From CAYRLW01 sp964425215 (GTDB taxonomy: Bacteria > Spirochaetota > Spirochaetia > Treponematales > Breznakiellaceae), in contig CAYRLW010000046.1 of assembly GCA_964425215.1 (NCBI GenBank), positions 1 through 29,430 on the forward strand: a DNA stretch of 29,430 nt. Direction: 5' to 3'. A program made the position numbers and the translations under genes. Below are positions 1 to 8,132 of the stretch, in pieces (position 1 is the first letter of the stretch; the number at the start of each line of letters is the position of its first letter). The notes beneath the pieces were generated by a model. It was not told the origin of the DNA and did no database searches. It saw only the letters and a program-made list of their open reading frames with translations.

Positions 1-67
1 TTATATTTAAATTGCAAAAATACTGCAAGCGGTTCTTTCAAAAGTAACAGACTTTTGAAAGAACTTC
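1..67 (-). repeat. Partial copy of the composite hairpin repeat, cut by the window edge
   Basis: The right part of the about 153-bp element seen complete at 9604-9756, 15830-15983 and 27304-27456. It has the same orientation as the 9604 copy: the end of the central stem (AAAAATACTGCA, 16-27) is followed by the 39-nt type A hairpin at 29-67 (TTTCAAAAGTAACAGACTTTTGAAA core). The usual GAGG/CCTC ends have decayed to GCGG/CTTC. It lies directly upstream of the promoter of the envelope operon. Confidence 0.85.
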
Positions 68-69
68 TG

Positions 70-98
70 TTGACTAATTTTTTTTTAATCTTTATATT
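70..98 (+). promoter_or_regulatory. Promoter of the MMPL/LolA-like/barrel operon
   Basis: TTGACT (70-75, 5 of 6 to consensus), a 17-nt spacer and TATATT (93-98, 5 of 6). The predicted transcription start is near 105, giving a leader of about 44 nt that ends in the strong ribosome-binding site GGGAGGAGAG just before the ATG at 149. Seen by eye; no experimental support. Confidence 0.65.
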
Positions 99-132
99 AC
101 ACATAGTGTGCAACAGATACGCAAAATGCGTA
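94..132. promoter_or_regulatory. Two candidate operator palindromes over the transcription start
   Basis: The first is ACAC-ATA-GTGT (99-109), which overlaps the predicted +1. The second is the perfect 15-bp palindrome TACGCA-AAA-TGCGTA (118-132). Their position between the -10 box and the ribosome-binding site suits a repressor. The longer string ATATTACACATAGTGTGC (94-111) recurs with 15 of 18 bases at 6568-6585, upstream of the small lipoprotein gene. Pumps of this type are often controlled by TetR-type repressors, but no regulator gene is in the window. Confidence 0.5.
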
Positions 133-148
133 TTATAGGGAGGAGAGA

Positions 149-2923
149 ATGAATCGATGGAAACGGCGGTCCTGGGCTATTATCCTGGGACTTACGGCGG
201 TGACGGCTTTTTTTGGGTTTTTTATCCCCAAAATCGTTTTGGATAACGAGGTAAAAATATATTTTCCCAGTGATCATCCTTCGTATATCAGGCAGATGAA
301 TTTGGACGAGACCTACGGGAGCCAAATATTTTTGGTTGTGGCGGTGACCAATCCTAATGGGTCGATCGTAAATGCCAAGGCGGTGGAACGGATTCGGACA
401 TTGACGGAGGGTTTTGAAAAGCTCGACGGGGTGGATAAGGTGCAGTCCATGACGAACGTGGACTACGTTACCGGTCGGGATGGGGGCCTGGTGTCGGAAA
501 CCCTGGTACCCAAGGACTTTTCCGGTTCGGCGGAGGACCTGCGGCGCTTGAACGAACGGATCGCCGATTGGGAGGGGATGTACAACCGGATTATCGTTTC
601 GGAGGACCGCACGGGTTCGGAGATCGTGATTACGGTGAACCACAATATTAGCGCGGAAAAAATGGGGAGTCTGTACCGACAGGTCCGCGGTATGGTGAAC
701 GCCTGCGCGGGGGACGGCCTGGAGTATCGGGTGGCGGGGGACCCGGTGTTGGCCCAAATGGCCCAGGACTACATGCGGTCCGACCTGGCCCGCCTGGTGC
801 CGGCGGTGGCTCTGCTGGTCCTGCTGACCCTGTTCTTTTCGTTCCGCACCCTGGCGGGGACCCTGCTTCCTCTGATTACGGTGCTTTTCAGCACCATTTG
901 GACGGTAGGTTTGATGGCCCTAACGGGGACCCATTTTACGGTGGTTTCCAGCTGTCTTCCCGTGCTTCTGATCGCCGTGGGTTCCGCCTACGGTATCCAC
1001 GTGGTGAACCACTATTACGAGGATCTGGCCCACGATTATTCGGACCGGCCCATTGACCGGGATACCCACACGGAGCTTATCCGGTCTTCCCTGCGCAAGG
1101 TGATCGTGCCGGTTCTTTTGGCGGGCGTTACCACCGTGGTGGGCTTTGCGTCCACCATCACCAGTCCCATCGTACCCCTAAAGACCTTCGCGATTTTTAG
1201 TTCCCTGGGGGTGACCATCGCCCTGATCTTTTCCCTGGTGCTGATTCCGGCCCTGCTGACCGTTCGGCCCCTGCCCAAGGACGGGCGCTTGACCAAGCGG
1301 GTGTCCCACCGTAACAGCGGGGACAACGGGGCTTCTTCCAACCGCTTGGGGGTCCGCGCGGCGGCTTTGGTCAACGACTTTTTGCACCGCCGGCCCATCA
1401 CCGTGGGAATCCTTTTGGTCCTGGTGTTGGGGCTGTCGGTCTGGGGAATGACGAAGATCAAAATAGAATCGGCCCTGCTAAGCTATTTTCCCGAGACGAG
1501 CCAACTGCGCCGGGACGTGGAGTTTATCGATACTAACTTTGCGGGAAGCAATTTAATGAGCATCGTGATCCACGGTAAAGATAAGGGATCCCTGACCGAT
1601 CCGGTGGTGCTCCAGGCTATGGACGATCTTTCGACGTACCTGCGGACCCACCATAACGAAGTGGGTAAGACGATCTCCTATTCGGACTTTATCCGTCGAA
1701 TGAACCGGATTATGAACGCTCCCCAAAACCCCAGCGATGGTTCCGCTGGAGGGGACACCGGAATGGGTAGTCCCGCAGAGGGGTCGGCGGCGGCTTCGGA
1801 CGCCGGGACTTCCGGCGTCGTGGGTGGAGACAGTTTCTTCTCCCCCGCGGGGAGCGACAGTTTCTTCTCCGACGCTTCAACGCCGGGCGCCGGGACGAAC
1901 GGGGCGGCAGTCGCGAAGGGTGCTCCGTCGGCAAAGTCGGCTTCTGTTCCCCCCTCCGACGCTAAGGCTGGCGCGGCCGCCGGAGAGTCGGGCCTGGGTC
2001 TGGCCTCCACCATGACGCTGGAAGAGGCCCTGGACCTGTTCCGCCGGGCCTACGCCAACGCGGGCCCTAAGCCGACGGTGGATTCAATGCTTTTGTCGAT
2101 GGAGCGGGAGGTGAACTACCAAGGGGCGGCATTCGACGAGATTCCCCTGGATCCCTCCAAGTATCCGGTGGCGAACAAGGGTGAACTGAAGAATCTGATC
2201 TCCCAGTACCTGGTTCTGTATTCGGGGTCCCTGAACGAGTACGCCAACGATCAGCTCGCCCCGTCGGCGGCCCGAATCGCGGTGCAGTTCCGAACCCACA
2301 ATACCAGCGCGGTGGAAGGGGTTATTAAGGATATCCACCGCTGGGCCGCGGTTAACTTACCCGAGGGGTACACGGTGGAAACCTCGGGGATCGCGGAGAT
2401 GGAGGTGGCCCTGACGTCCATGATCACCTCCAGCCAGATCAGCAGTCTTCTGCTGGCCATTATCAGCGTGTTCGTGATCCTTTGGATTTCTTTTAAGTCC
2501 CCCATGGCGGGCCTGATCGGATCGATCCCCCTTACCCTGGCAATCCTTATCAACTTTGGCATCATGGGCTTTGCGGGGATCAACCTGGATATGGTAACGA
2601 GCCTGATCAGTTCTATCGCCATCGGTATCGGGGTGGATTATACGATCCACTTTATGAGCAACTACCACCACGAACGACTGCTAAGCGACGACCTGCAGAG
2701 GGTTACCTTTAACACCTACATGGTCTCGGGAAAGGCGATTTTGGTAAACGCCCTTTCGGTGGCCCTGGGCTTTTTGGTCCTCTGCTTTTCTGAGTTTGTG
2801 GTCCTCCGGTATATCGGACTGTTGGTGGCCGTGGTCATGGTGACCAGTTCCCTGACCGCTATGACGGTTCTTCCGGTTCTGCTGAACCTGATAAAACCAA
2901 AATTTATTTCCCGCTCGTTTTAA
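149..2923 (+). CDS. MMPL/RND-superfamily exporter
   Basis: A 924-residue inner-membrane pump of the RND superfamily, MMPL/HpnN-like branch, expected to use the proton gradient to move a lipid-like or hydrophobic cargo toward the outer membrane. Topology is the classical duplicated 12-helix plan: one helix at about 9-31, a large periplasmic loop, five helices at about 214-372, a helix at about 415-435, a second loop, and five helices at about 764-915. Each half has the conserved membrane motif (GSAYGIHVVNHYY near 278 and GVDYTIHF near 828). The second loop carries an unusual Ala/Gly/Ser-rich insertion (about 525-618) with two SFF motifs (562-564, 571-573). The start is supported by GGGAGGAGAG just upstream. 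First gene of a three-gene operon with a LolA-like carrier and a barrel protein, so a trans-envelope route is likely. The substrate is unknown. Confidence 0.9.
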   Translation: MNRWKRRSWAIILGLTAVTAFFGFFIPKIVLDNEVKIYFPSDHPSYIRQMNLDETYGSQIFLVVAVTNPNGSIVNAKAVERIRTLTEGFEKLDGVDKVQSMTNVDYVTGRDGGLVSETLVPKDFSGSAEDLRRLNERIADWEGMYNRIIVSEDRTGSEIVITVNHNISAEKMGSLYRQVRGMVNACAGDGLEYRVAGDPVLAQMAQDYMRSDLARLVPAVALLVLLTLFFSFRTLAGTLLPLITVLFSTIWTVGLMALTGTHFTVVSSCLPVLLIAVGSAYGIHVVNHYYEDLAHDYSDRPIDRDTHTELIRSSLRKVIVPVLLAGVTTVVGFASTITSPIVPLKTFAIFSSLGVTIALIFSLVLIPALLTVRPLPKDGRLTKRVSHRNSGDNGASSNRLGVRAAALVNDFLHRRPITVGILLVLVLGLSVWGMTKIKIESALLSYFPETSQLRRDVEFIDTNFAGSNLMSIVIHGKDKGSLTDPVVLQAMDDLSTYLRTHHNEVGKTISYSDFIRRMNRIMNAPQNPSDGSAGGDTGMGSPAEGSAAASDAGTSGVVGGDSFFSPAGSDSFFSDASTPGAGTNGAAVAKGAPSAKSASVPPSDAKAGAAAGESGLGLASTMTLEEALDLFRRAYANAGPKPTVDSMLLSMEREVNYQGAAFDEIPLDPSKYPVANKGELKNLISQYLVLYSGSLNEYANDQLAPSAARIAVQFRTHNTSAVEGVIKDIHRWAAVNLPEGYTVETSGIAEMEVALTSMITSSQISSLLLAIISVFVILWISFKSPMAGLIGSIPLTLAILINFGIMGFAGINLDMVTSLISSIAIGIGVDYTIHFMSNYHHERLLSDDLQRVTFNTYMVSGKAILVNALSVALGFLVLCFSEFVVLRYIGLLVAVVMVTSSLTAMTVLPVLLNLIKPKFISRSF

Positions 2924-2953
2924 GCGGGGTACATACAACGTAAGGAGTTAAGT

Positions 2954-3736
2954 ATGGGTGTCCAAAAAAAGATGATGATGGGGGCTTTTGCGGCCCTGGC
3001 GTTTCTGGGCGGCTCTGTTTCAGCCTTTGGTATCGACGGTCGGCAGGTGATGCAAAACGCCTATGACGTCAAGGAACCGGCGTTTTCCCACACCCTGGTC
3101 CAAATGGACCTGATCGAAAAGGACGGAAGTACCGAGTCGAGGATCGTGGAAGAATGGGGCAAGGACGAGGGGGATTTAAAATCCGTGGTGATGGTCTTCC
3201 ACACCCCCGCGTCGGTTAAAAATACCCGGTTTTTACAAATCCAAAACGAAAATCGGGACGACGATAAGTGGATCTACCTGCCGGCCCTTCGGGCGGTCCG
3301 CCGTATCGCCTCGTCGGAGGGGGACAAGTCCTTTATGGGAACCGACGCTACCTACGACGATCTTTCGACCCGAAAGGTGGATCGGGATAACCACGAATTG
3401 AAGGGCGAAGAAACGGTCGGTTCCTACGACTGCTACGTGGTCAAATCCTGGGCCAAGGACCCCAGCGATTCCCAGTACGCCTACCGGATTTCCTGGATTG
3501 ATAAGAAGACCTGGGTTCCCGTGAAGGCCCAAATGTTCGACAAAAAGGAAAACCTGCTCAAGGAGCTGACGGTAGAAAAACTGGAAAACGTCAATGGGTA
3601 TTGGATCCCCATGGCTAATCTTTTAAAGAACGTACAGACCGGCCATTCGACCCGTCTGGTGATCTCTAAAATCGAGGTGGATAAGCCGATCGATAAACGG
3701 CTTTTTACGACCAGCTTCCTGGCCCAGGGCCGCTAG
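2954..3736 (+). CDS. LolA-like outer-membrane lipoprotein-sorting family protein
   Basis: 260 residues, with a signal peptide ending near residue 25 (SVSA-FG) and no lipobox cysteine, so a soluble periplasmic protein is expected. The central stretch (residues about 99-140: KWIYLPALRAVRRI, then FMGTDATYDDLS) is typical of the LolA-like family, whose half-open beta-barrel carries lipids or acyl chains and whose genes commonly neighbour MMPL pumps. It begins 30 nt after the pump stop with AAGGAG 7-8 nt before the ATG, and the next gene follows after 9 nt, so it is co-transcribed. Inference: it receives cargo from the pump and carries it across the periplasm. True LolA function (lipoprotein sorting) is not shown by sequence. 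Confidence 0.85.
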   Translation: MGVQKKMMMGAFAALAFLGGSVSAFGIDGRQVMQNAYDVKEPAFSHTLVQMDLIEKDGSTESRIVEEWGKDEGDLKSVVMVFHTPASVKNTRFLQIQNENRDDDKWIYLPALRAVRRIASSEGDKSFMGTDATYDDLSTRKVDRDNHELKGEETVGSYDCYVVKSWAKDPSDSQYAYRISWIDKKTWVPVKAQMFDKKENLLKELTVEKLENVNGYWIPMANLLKNVQTGHSTRLVISKIEVDKPIDKRLFTTSFLAQGR

Positions 3737-3745
3737 AGGGGTAGG

Positions 3746-5377
3746 ATGATGAATGGTACAAAGCTTAGACATTATTTTATCCGAAGGTCGGCTTCCGCCG
3801 CCCCAGAGCCTGCCGTCCCGGCTTCCGGCGTCCCAGCGTCTGCTGTTCCGGCCCCTGCCGCCCTGGCGTCTCGGTTTTTCGCCCCGGTGATCGCGATAGT
3901 CCTGCTCGCCGCCGGCCCCCTTTACGCCCAAAGCGCCGCCAGTTCCGGCGGTACGGTCGACAGCGGTTCTTTCTTTGACGATTCGACCGCTACCGTGACC
4001 GGTACCGCCGGTGGGACGGACGCCGGCGCGGTAGCCGCTGGCGCGAAGACCGGCGGTGCTTCCGGGGCCCTAGCCATCAACGGCCAAGTCGAAGCCCTGG
4101 CCCGGTCGTATCTTTCCAGCGACGACCTGGCGGCCCTGGGTAGCCCCAGCGACAGCCGGGACCGGAGCGAAGTAAACGCCCGGGCTCGATTGGATATGAA
4201 TTACCAGGGCGCCTCCACGGAGTTGAACCTGAAGCTTAACCTGGACCCCCAGCGCTTTCCCGACCATCCGGAGGATCTGCTGGACGAGGCGTACATGGAC
4301 GCCTACTTGGGCGATCTAACTCTACGGGTGGGGAAAGAGAAGATCGTCTGGGGTAAGGGGGATGAACTACACGTGGTTGATTTGATCAATGCCAACGATT
4401 ATACCGATTTTATCTTCCCAAAATACGTGGACCGTCGGCTGGGAGAAACCCTGCTCCACCTCAGCTACAGTCCCTCCTCCGTATCAGTTCCCCTGCGTCT
4501 GGAGGCCGTCTGGAGCCCCACCATGACCGCCGACCGGATCCCCACCTCCGGTCCCTGGGAACCCGCGGAAGCCGTGGCCCTGCAAACCCTGCTGACGAGC
4601 TATGCGGGCTACCAGTACGCGACGATCTACGGCACCGGCGGACCGGTGAATACCCTTCTAGCCACGGAATACCTGGCCACCCATTCGTCGGCTTCGGCGT
4701 TTTTACCGAACACCGCCAGCCTGGACTACGGCCAGTACGCCCTGCGGGGCACCGGCACCATCGGCGCCGTGGACTGGGGCCTCTCCTACTACCTGGGCCA
4801 TTTTAAAACCCCCTCGGTAACCTATACCTTGGCGGGGTCCACCGTAACCAGCGTTAACCTGACCTACGACCGGCTCCAGGCCTTTGGTCTGGAGGGAGCC
4901 TTTGCCCTGGGACCCTGGAACTTCCGCCTGGAGGGGGCCTACTACCTGACCGACGATACGGCGGGCACCGATCCGGCGGTCAAAAACAACCGCCTCGCCT
5001 GGGTCGCCGGCTTTGATATCGACCTTCCCCTGCACAACGTGAACGTGAACCTCCAGACCCAGGGAACCTACACCCTTGGTTCGGGATTTGATAACCCCAG
5101 GGACGTGGACTATAACGCCGACGGGTACCGAAGCGACGACAGGGTGGTCCTAAAACTGTCGGATAGCTTTAACCACGAAAAGGTCAAACCGGCGCTGAAG
5201 GCTGTCTACGGCGTGGAACACAACGAGTACCTGCTGAACCCAGAGCTAGAGTGGAAGGTGGCCGACGACCTAAGCTTAAAGGCCGAAGGCGCCTGGTTCC
5301 TTGGCGGCTCCGGCGGACTCTTCGACGCCTTTAAAAACAACGACTTCGCCCGCCTGACGGCCCGCTACGAATTCTAA
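3746..5377 (+). CDS. Outer-membrane beta-barrel protein, third gene of the pump operon (DUF1302-like)
   Basis: 543 residues. Alternating amphipathic strands from about residue 145 to the end, finishing in the typical barrel C-terminus RLTARYEF (terminal Phe), suggest an outer-membrane barrel. The motif VGKEKIVWGKGDELHVVDLI near 195-214 recalls the DUF1302 family, which is often encoded beside MMPL pumps. The export signal is odd: a charged N-terminus, a Pro/Ala-rich run at about 16-42, then a hydrophobic core at 44-58 and likely cleavage after LYA (61). After cleavage comes a linker (72-106) that resembles the insertion in the pump (SFF motif, Gly/Ala-rich). The start is 9 nt after the previous stop, with AGAGGGGTAGG upstream; a second ATG follows immediately. 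Likely the outer-membrane exit of the system; cargo unknown. Confidence 0.75.
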   Translation: MMNGTKLRHYFIRRSASAAPEPAVPASGVPASAVPAPAALASRFFAPVIAIVLLAAGPLYAQSAASSGGTVDSGSFFDDSTATVTGTAGGTDAGAVAAGAKTGGASGALAINGQVEALARSYLSSDDLAALGSPSDSRDRSEVNARARLDMNYQGASTELNLKLNLDPQRFPDHPEDLLDEAYMDAYLGDLTLRVGKEKIVWGKGDELHVVDLINANDYTDFIFPKYVDRRLGETLLHLSYSPSSVSVPLRLEAVWSPTMTADRIPTSGPWEPAEAVALQTLLTSYAGYQYATIYGTGGPVNTLLATEYLATHSSASAFLPNTASLDYGQYALRGTGTIGAVDWGLSYYLGHFKTPSVTYTLAGSTVTSVNLTYDRLQAFGLEGAFALGPWNFRLEGAYYLTDDTAGTDPAVKNNRLAWVAGFDIDLPLHNVNVNLQTQGTYTLGSGFDNPRDVDYNADGYRSDDRVVLKLSDSFNHEKVKPALKAVYGVEHNEYLLNPELEWKVADDLSLKAEGAWFLGGSGGLFDAFKNNDFARLTARYEF

Positions 5378-5396
5378 AGGTTCCCCCATCGGTGCC

Positions 5397-5433
5397 AAAA
5401 AAAAAGCGGCCGCTCCAAAACCGAAGCGGCCGC
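5397..5433 (-). terminator. Intrinsic terminator of the 5468-6463 gene
   Basis: On the minus strand, two GCGGCCGC blocks (5426-5433 and 5406-5413) form an 8-bp stem with a 12-nt loop, followed by nine T (5405-5397). Next to it, GCGCCCCTAGGGGCGC (about 5436-5451) is a further perfect palindrome that could stop transcription arriving from the plus-strand operon ending at 5377. Confidence 0.85.
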
Positions 5434-5467
5434 CCGCGCCCCTAGGGGCGCGCCAAACAAGGAGGTT

Positions 5468-6463
5468 TTATAGCTTAAAGTATACCTTGGCCACGAGGGT
5501 AAGAGCGTTGGTCGCGTAGGTATTTTTCCCGTACACTGGGAACGTGTAGCCCAGCTTGAATTCCACGGGCAGGAGCGTGTTGAGGAAGAATATGGACGCG
5601 TTGGGGCCCAGGTTGAGGACCGCGGTTCCCGTATCGCTTACCTCTGTTCCATCTACTTTGTAGTTGGGTGTGGTAATGTAGGTAATGGGAAGACCGGCGC
5701 CGAACTGAAGCCCCTGGTTGATCAGGGTCTGAAAATGGGGTTCCGCTTCCAGGGTGAGTTTGTACCCATAGGCGATTTTTTGGGTGGAAGTTGAGACAGA
5801 GGGATCGTAATTTTTATAATCCCCCTCCACCGGGTAATAAATGAACTCGCTGTAAAGGTTAGCGAAGAACATTTGGTTAATGATATAGTCGAAGTACGCG
5901 CGGCCGCCTAAGGCGAAAACGTGTGAATCCAGTTGCTGCATAGTAACCGGATCGCCCTTAGTAAAATTGGTCAATTGATCCGACATATTCGTGGCGGGGA
6001 GGGGAATTTTTACCCCCGGAGCTACGGCGAAGCGGAACATGGAATTTTGGACCGGGGCCTTTTCGCCGACGATCTGGAGTTTGGCTCCAACGAAAATGTC
6101 GTAAAGACCGTTAAGGTTAATTTTAGAGGATGACATGGGAGCTAAACTTGCATCCACATCAGACCAAACGTTCCAGCCCGGTGCCCATTGGACCGCGCCG
6201 GTGATCCAGTCGGTAATCCCGTATTCCAGAGCGAACCCCATGTTATAGGCTTTCATAGGACCAAGATTGCCTAGTAGAAGATTTGCACCGGATGAATACG
6301 TGGTGTATTTTCCATCCTTGTCGTACCCGCCGTTGGCGAAGGCGTAGGTGTTGGTCATGTAGACCCGGCCCACGTGGGCGGGCATTACGAGGGCGTCGTC
6401 GGCGAAGGCTAGGGAGCCGGCGCAGAGGAGCGCGATAATTCCCAGGGTTGCGATCTTTTTCAT
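5468..6463 (-). CDS. Predicted outer-membrane beta-barrel protein, family not recognised
   Basis: 331 residues. A clear signal peptide (cleavage near LAFA-DD, residue 21) is followed by alternating amphipathic stretches and a C-terminus LVAKVYFKL that looks like a final barrel strand. I see no enzymatic motif. Single gene: own promoter (see 6507-6535), GGAGG 6-7 nt before the ATG, own terminator. It faces the envelope operon tail to tail. A porin or transport channel is plausible, but the function is not shown. Confidence 0.75.
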   Translation of the reverse strand: MKKIATLGIIALLCAGSLAFADDALVMPAHVGRVYMTNTYAFANGGYDKDGKYTTYSSGANLLLGNLGPMKAYNMGFALEYGITDWITGAVQWAPGWNVWSDVDASLAPMSSSKINLNGLYDIFVGAKLQIVGEKAPVQNSMFRFAVAPGVKIPLPATNMSDQLTNFTKGDPVTMQQLDSHVFALGGRAYFDYIINQMFFANLYSEFIYYPVEGDYKNYDPSVSTSTQKIAYGYKLTLEAEPHFQTLINQGLQFGAGLPITYITTPNYKVDGTEVSDTGTAVLNLGPNASIFFLNTLLPVEFKLGYTFPVYGKNTYATNALTLVAKVYFKL

Positions 6464-6484
6464 TAAGATCCTCCTTTAAGATAT

Positions 6485-6535
6485 TCGATCCAGGATCGAT
6501 TAGATAAGTATACCAGGGCTTTGATTTTATTTCAA
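6485..6535 (-). promoter_or_regulatory. Promoter and +1 palindrome of the 5468-6463 barrel gene
   Basis: Minus strand: TTGAAA (6535-6530, 5 of 6), a 17-nt spacer and TATACT (6512-6507, 5 of 6). The predicted start is near 6500. The perfect 15-bp palindrome TCGATCC-A-GGATCGA (6485-6499) lies exactly at the start of the transcript. It could be an operator or a 5' hairpin of the mRNA. Confidence 0.65.
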
Positions 6536-6567
6536 CATTTTTTGTTTTTATGTCATTTTACGTGCAA

Positions 6568-6585
6568 ATATTACACGGAGTGCGC
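6568..6585 (+). promoter_or_regulatory. Second copy of the candidate operator, upstream of the small lipoprotein
   Basis: ATATTACACGGAGTGCGC matches 15 of 18 bases of the site at 94-111, including the overlap of an AT-rich -10-like block (AATATT, 6567-6572) with the ACAC...GTG half sites. No good -35 box at 17 nt is visible, so the promoter itself is less sure than at 70-98. Confidence 0.4.
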
Positions 6586-6631
6586 TTTGTGTGCGCTACA
6601 TGTGTAGTAAATAGATTCGATGGAGGTTACT

Positions 6632-6787
6632 ATGAAAGGTTTTAGAAAAATCGCGGTGTTAACGGTTTTGGCTTTTGTTCTGGCGGGGGCGCTGTCGGCC
6701 TGCGCTTCCCTTAAGCCCTTTACCCAGGACGAGTTAAGCCGGATATCCGGGATGCCCCTGGAACAACCCACCGCCCTGGCTAAATAA
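6632..6787 (+). CDS. Small lipoprotein, 51 residues
   Basis: The protein reads MKGFRKIAVLTVLAFVLAGA, then the lipobox LSAC with Cys24, leaving a mature lipoprotein of only 28 residues (CASLKPFTQDELSRIS and a short tail). The start has a textbook ribosome-binding site, GGAGG (6622-6626), 5 nt before the ATG. A candidate operator shared with the pump operon lies about 50 nt upstream of the start codon. The charged residues, hydrophobic core, lipobox and strong ribosome-binding site make chance unlikely despite its size. Function unknown; it may be an envelope-stress or structural peptide, or an accessory of the pump system (inference from the shared operator only). Confidence 0.75.
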   Translation: MKGFRKIAVLTVLAFVLAGALSACASLKPFTQDELSRISGMPLEQPTALAK

Positions 6788-6833
6788 GCCGGCAGGTTCC
6801 GCGGGTTGGTTCCCAGGGATAGGGGCGGGCACC

Positions 6834-8132
6834 CTACATTCGCATCCCCACGCCAAAGGTGGCCCGGAACAGGCCCGTGGACAGGTTGTACGCGGCGCCC
6901 ATGTCCACGGCGGGAATGGCAAGCCGGGCCACGTAAAGCCGAAGCCCCGCCGTGGGGCCCTGGTCCCAGCGCCATGGGGTTAGCAATCCCTGGGTAAGGG
7001 CCCCCTGGTAGCCCAAAAGGGCGGAGATGACTCCCCAGCGGAGGGAAAAAAGCCTGGCTTCGGCGTTCAAAGATCCGGCGCTTACGATGGCGGCCCGGTA
7101 GTTGGACGGGAGGATCGATATCCCCGCTTCGGCTACCGGGCTTTCCAACGCCAGGGGTACGTCAAAGCCGTATAGCTGGGTACCCCGGAGGCTAAAGCGG
7201 AGCCCCGGAAGGCTCGCTATCTGGGCCTGGAAGCCCAGGGACACGTCCTGGTACAGTTGACCCAGGAGGTGGTAGGTGTAGCGTAAACTAACCGTATTTT
7301 CCGAAAGAAACACCCCGTCCCAGCGGCTGGAGCGGGCCGAAAGGCCGGCCTTAAGGTTTAGGTATCGGCCGCTTTCGGCTTGGGGAAGCGAATCCGTCGG
7401 ATTGAAGATGGTTTCGGTTACCGAAAGGTCGTGGAAGCCCAGGGCTACGGTTAGGCGGAGCGGCCCCGTCAGGGGAATCCCCATGCCCGCTTCGGTAGAA
7501 AAATCGTCGGCGGAAAACCGGCGCAGGTCCCGATCCTCCGGGTCCACCAGTTTCCGTTCCTGCCGGGAATAGAAAAGGGACGTGGAGAAGCCGATTTTTT
7601 TCGAGGATTCGGAACCGGTGCTGTACGCCAGCCCCGAGAGCCACCCGTCGGGGATCCACAGGCCCAGTAGAAAGAGTTTATGGTTCAACCCTAGGGCGTT
7701 GGCGTCGATAAGCGCCGCCCCCGCGGTGATGCCGTCGGAGCTGGCGGCGAAGATGGGCACGGGGATGATGGTCCACTTTTCCCGGACCGATACCGCCAGG
7801 GTGTAGTCCCCGTTTCCCAGATCGGGCCGAAGTTCCACCTGAATATCCTCAAAAATACCCGTTTCCAAAAGTCGGGCCGCCACCGCGTTGGGGTCAAAGG
7901 TAGAGGCCGGTTCCCCCCGGTACGACCGGAGCAGGGCTTGGACCACCGAGTTTTGGGTTCGCCGCAGTCCCGACACCTCTATGCGCTGGATTTTCCCGTT
8001 CCCCGGTACCGTAGACCCGGTCTCCGAAAAAAGTCGGACCGGAACGGCCAGGCCGTACATCAGGGTCAAAAGCGAAAAAGCGTAGAAAAAAATGGCCCCC
8101 GGGGCTCCCAAACGTTTTAATTGTATAAACAT
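6834..8132 (-). CDS. Minimal Omp85/BamA-superfamily protein with one POTRA domain
   Basis: 432 residues: N-terminal membrane/signal segment (about 12-33), one POTRA-like domain (about 47-118: IQRIEVSGLRRTQNSVVQAL, GIFEDIQVEL, then LAVSVREKW), and a barrel to the C-terminus. BamA usually has five POTRA domains and about 800 residues, so this is a short paralogue, of the size of two-partner or TamA-like minimal members, not BamA itself. It probably inserts or exports a protein in the outer membrane. No ribosome-binding site precedes the ATG; a -10 box (TATATT) ends 6 nt before it, so the mRNA may be leaderless. Its 3' end converges with the small lipoprotein gene. An alternative start further in is possible. 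Confidence 0.8.
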   Translation of the reverse strand: MFIQLKRLGAPGAIFFYAFSLLTLMYGLAVPVRLFSETGSTVPGNGKIQRIEVSGLRRTQNSVVQALLRSYRGEPASTFDPNAVAARLLETGIFEDIQVELRPDLGNGDYTLAVSVREKWTIIPVPIFAASSDGITAGAALIDANALGLNHKLFLLGLWIPDGWLSGLAYSTGSESSKKIGFSTSLFYSRQERKLVDPEDRDLRRFSADDFSTEAGMGIPLTGPLRLTVALGFHDLSVTETIFNPTDSLPQAESGRYLNLKAGLSARSSRWDGVFLSENTVSLRYTYHLLGQLYQDVSLGFQAQIASLPGLRFSLRGTQLYGFDVPLALESPVAEAGISILPSNYRAAIVSAGSLNAEARLFSLRWGVISALLGYQGALTQGLLTPWRWDQGPTAGLRLYVARLAIPAVDMGAAYNLSTGLFRATFGVGMRM

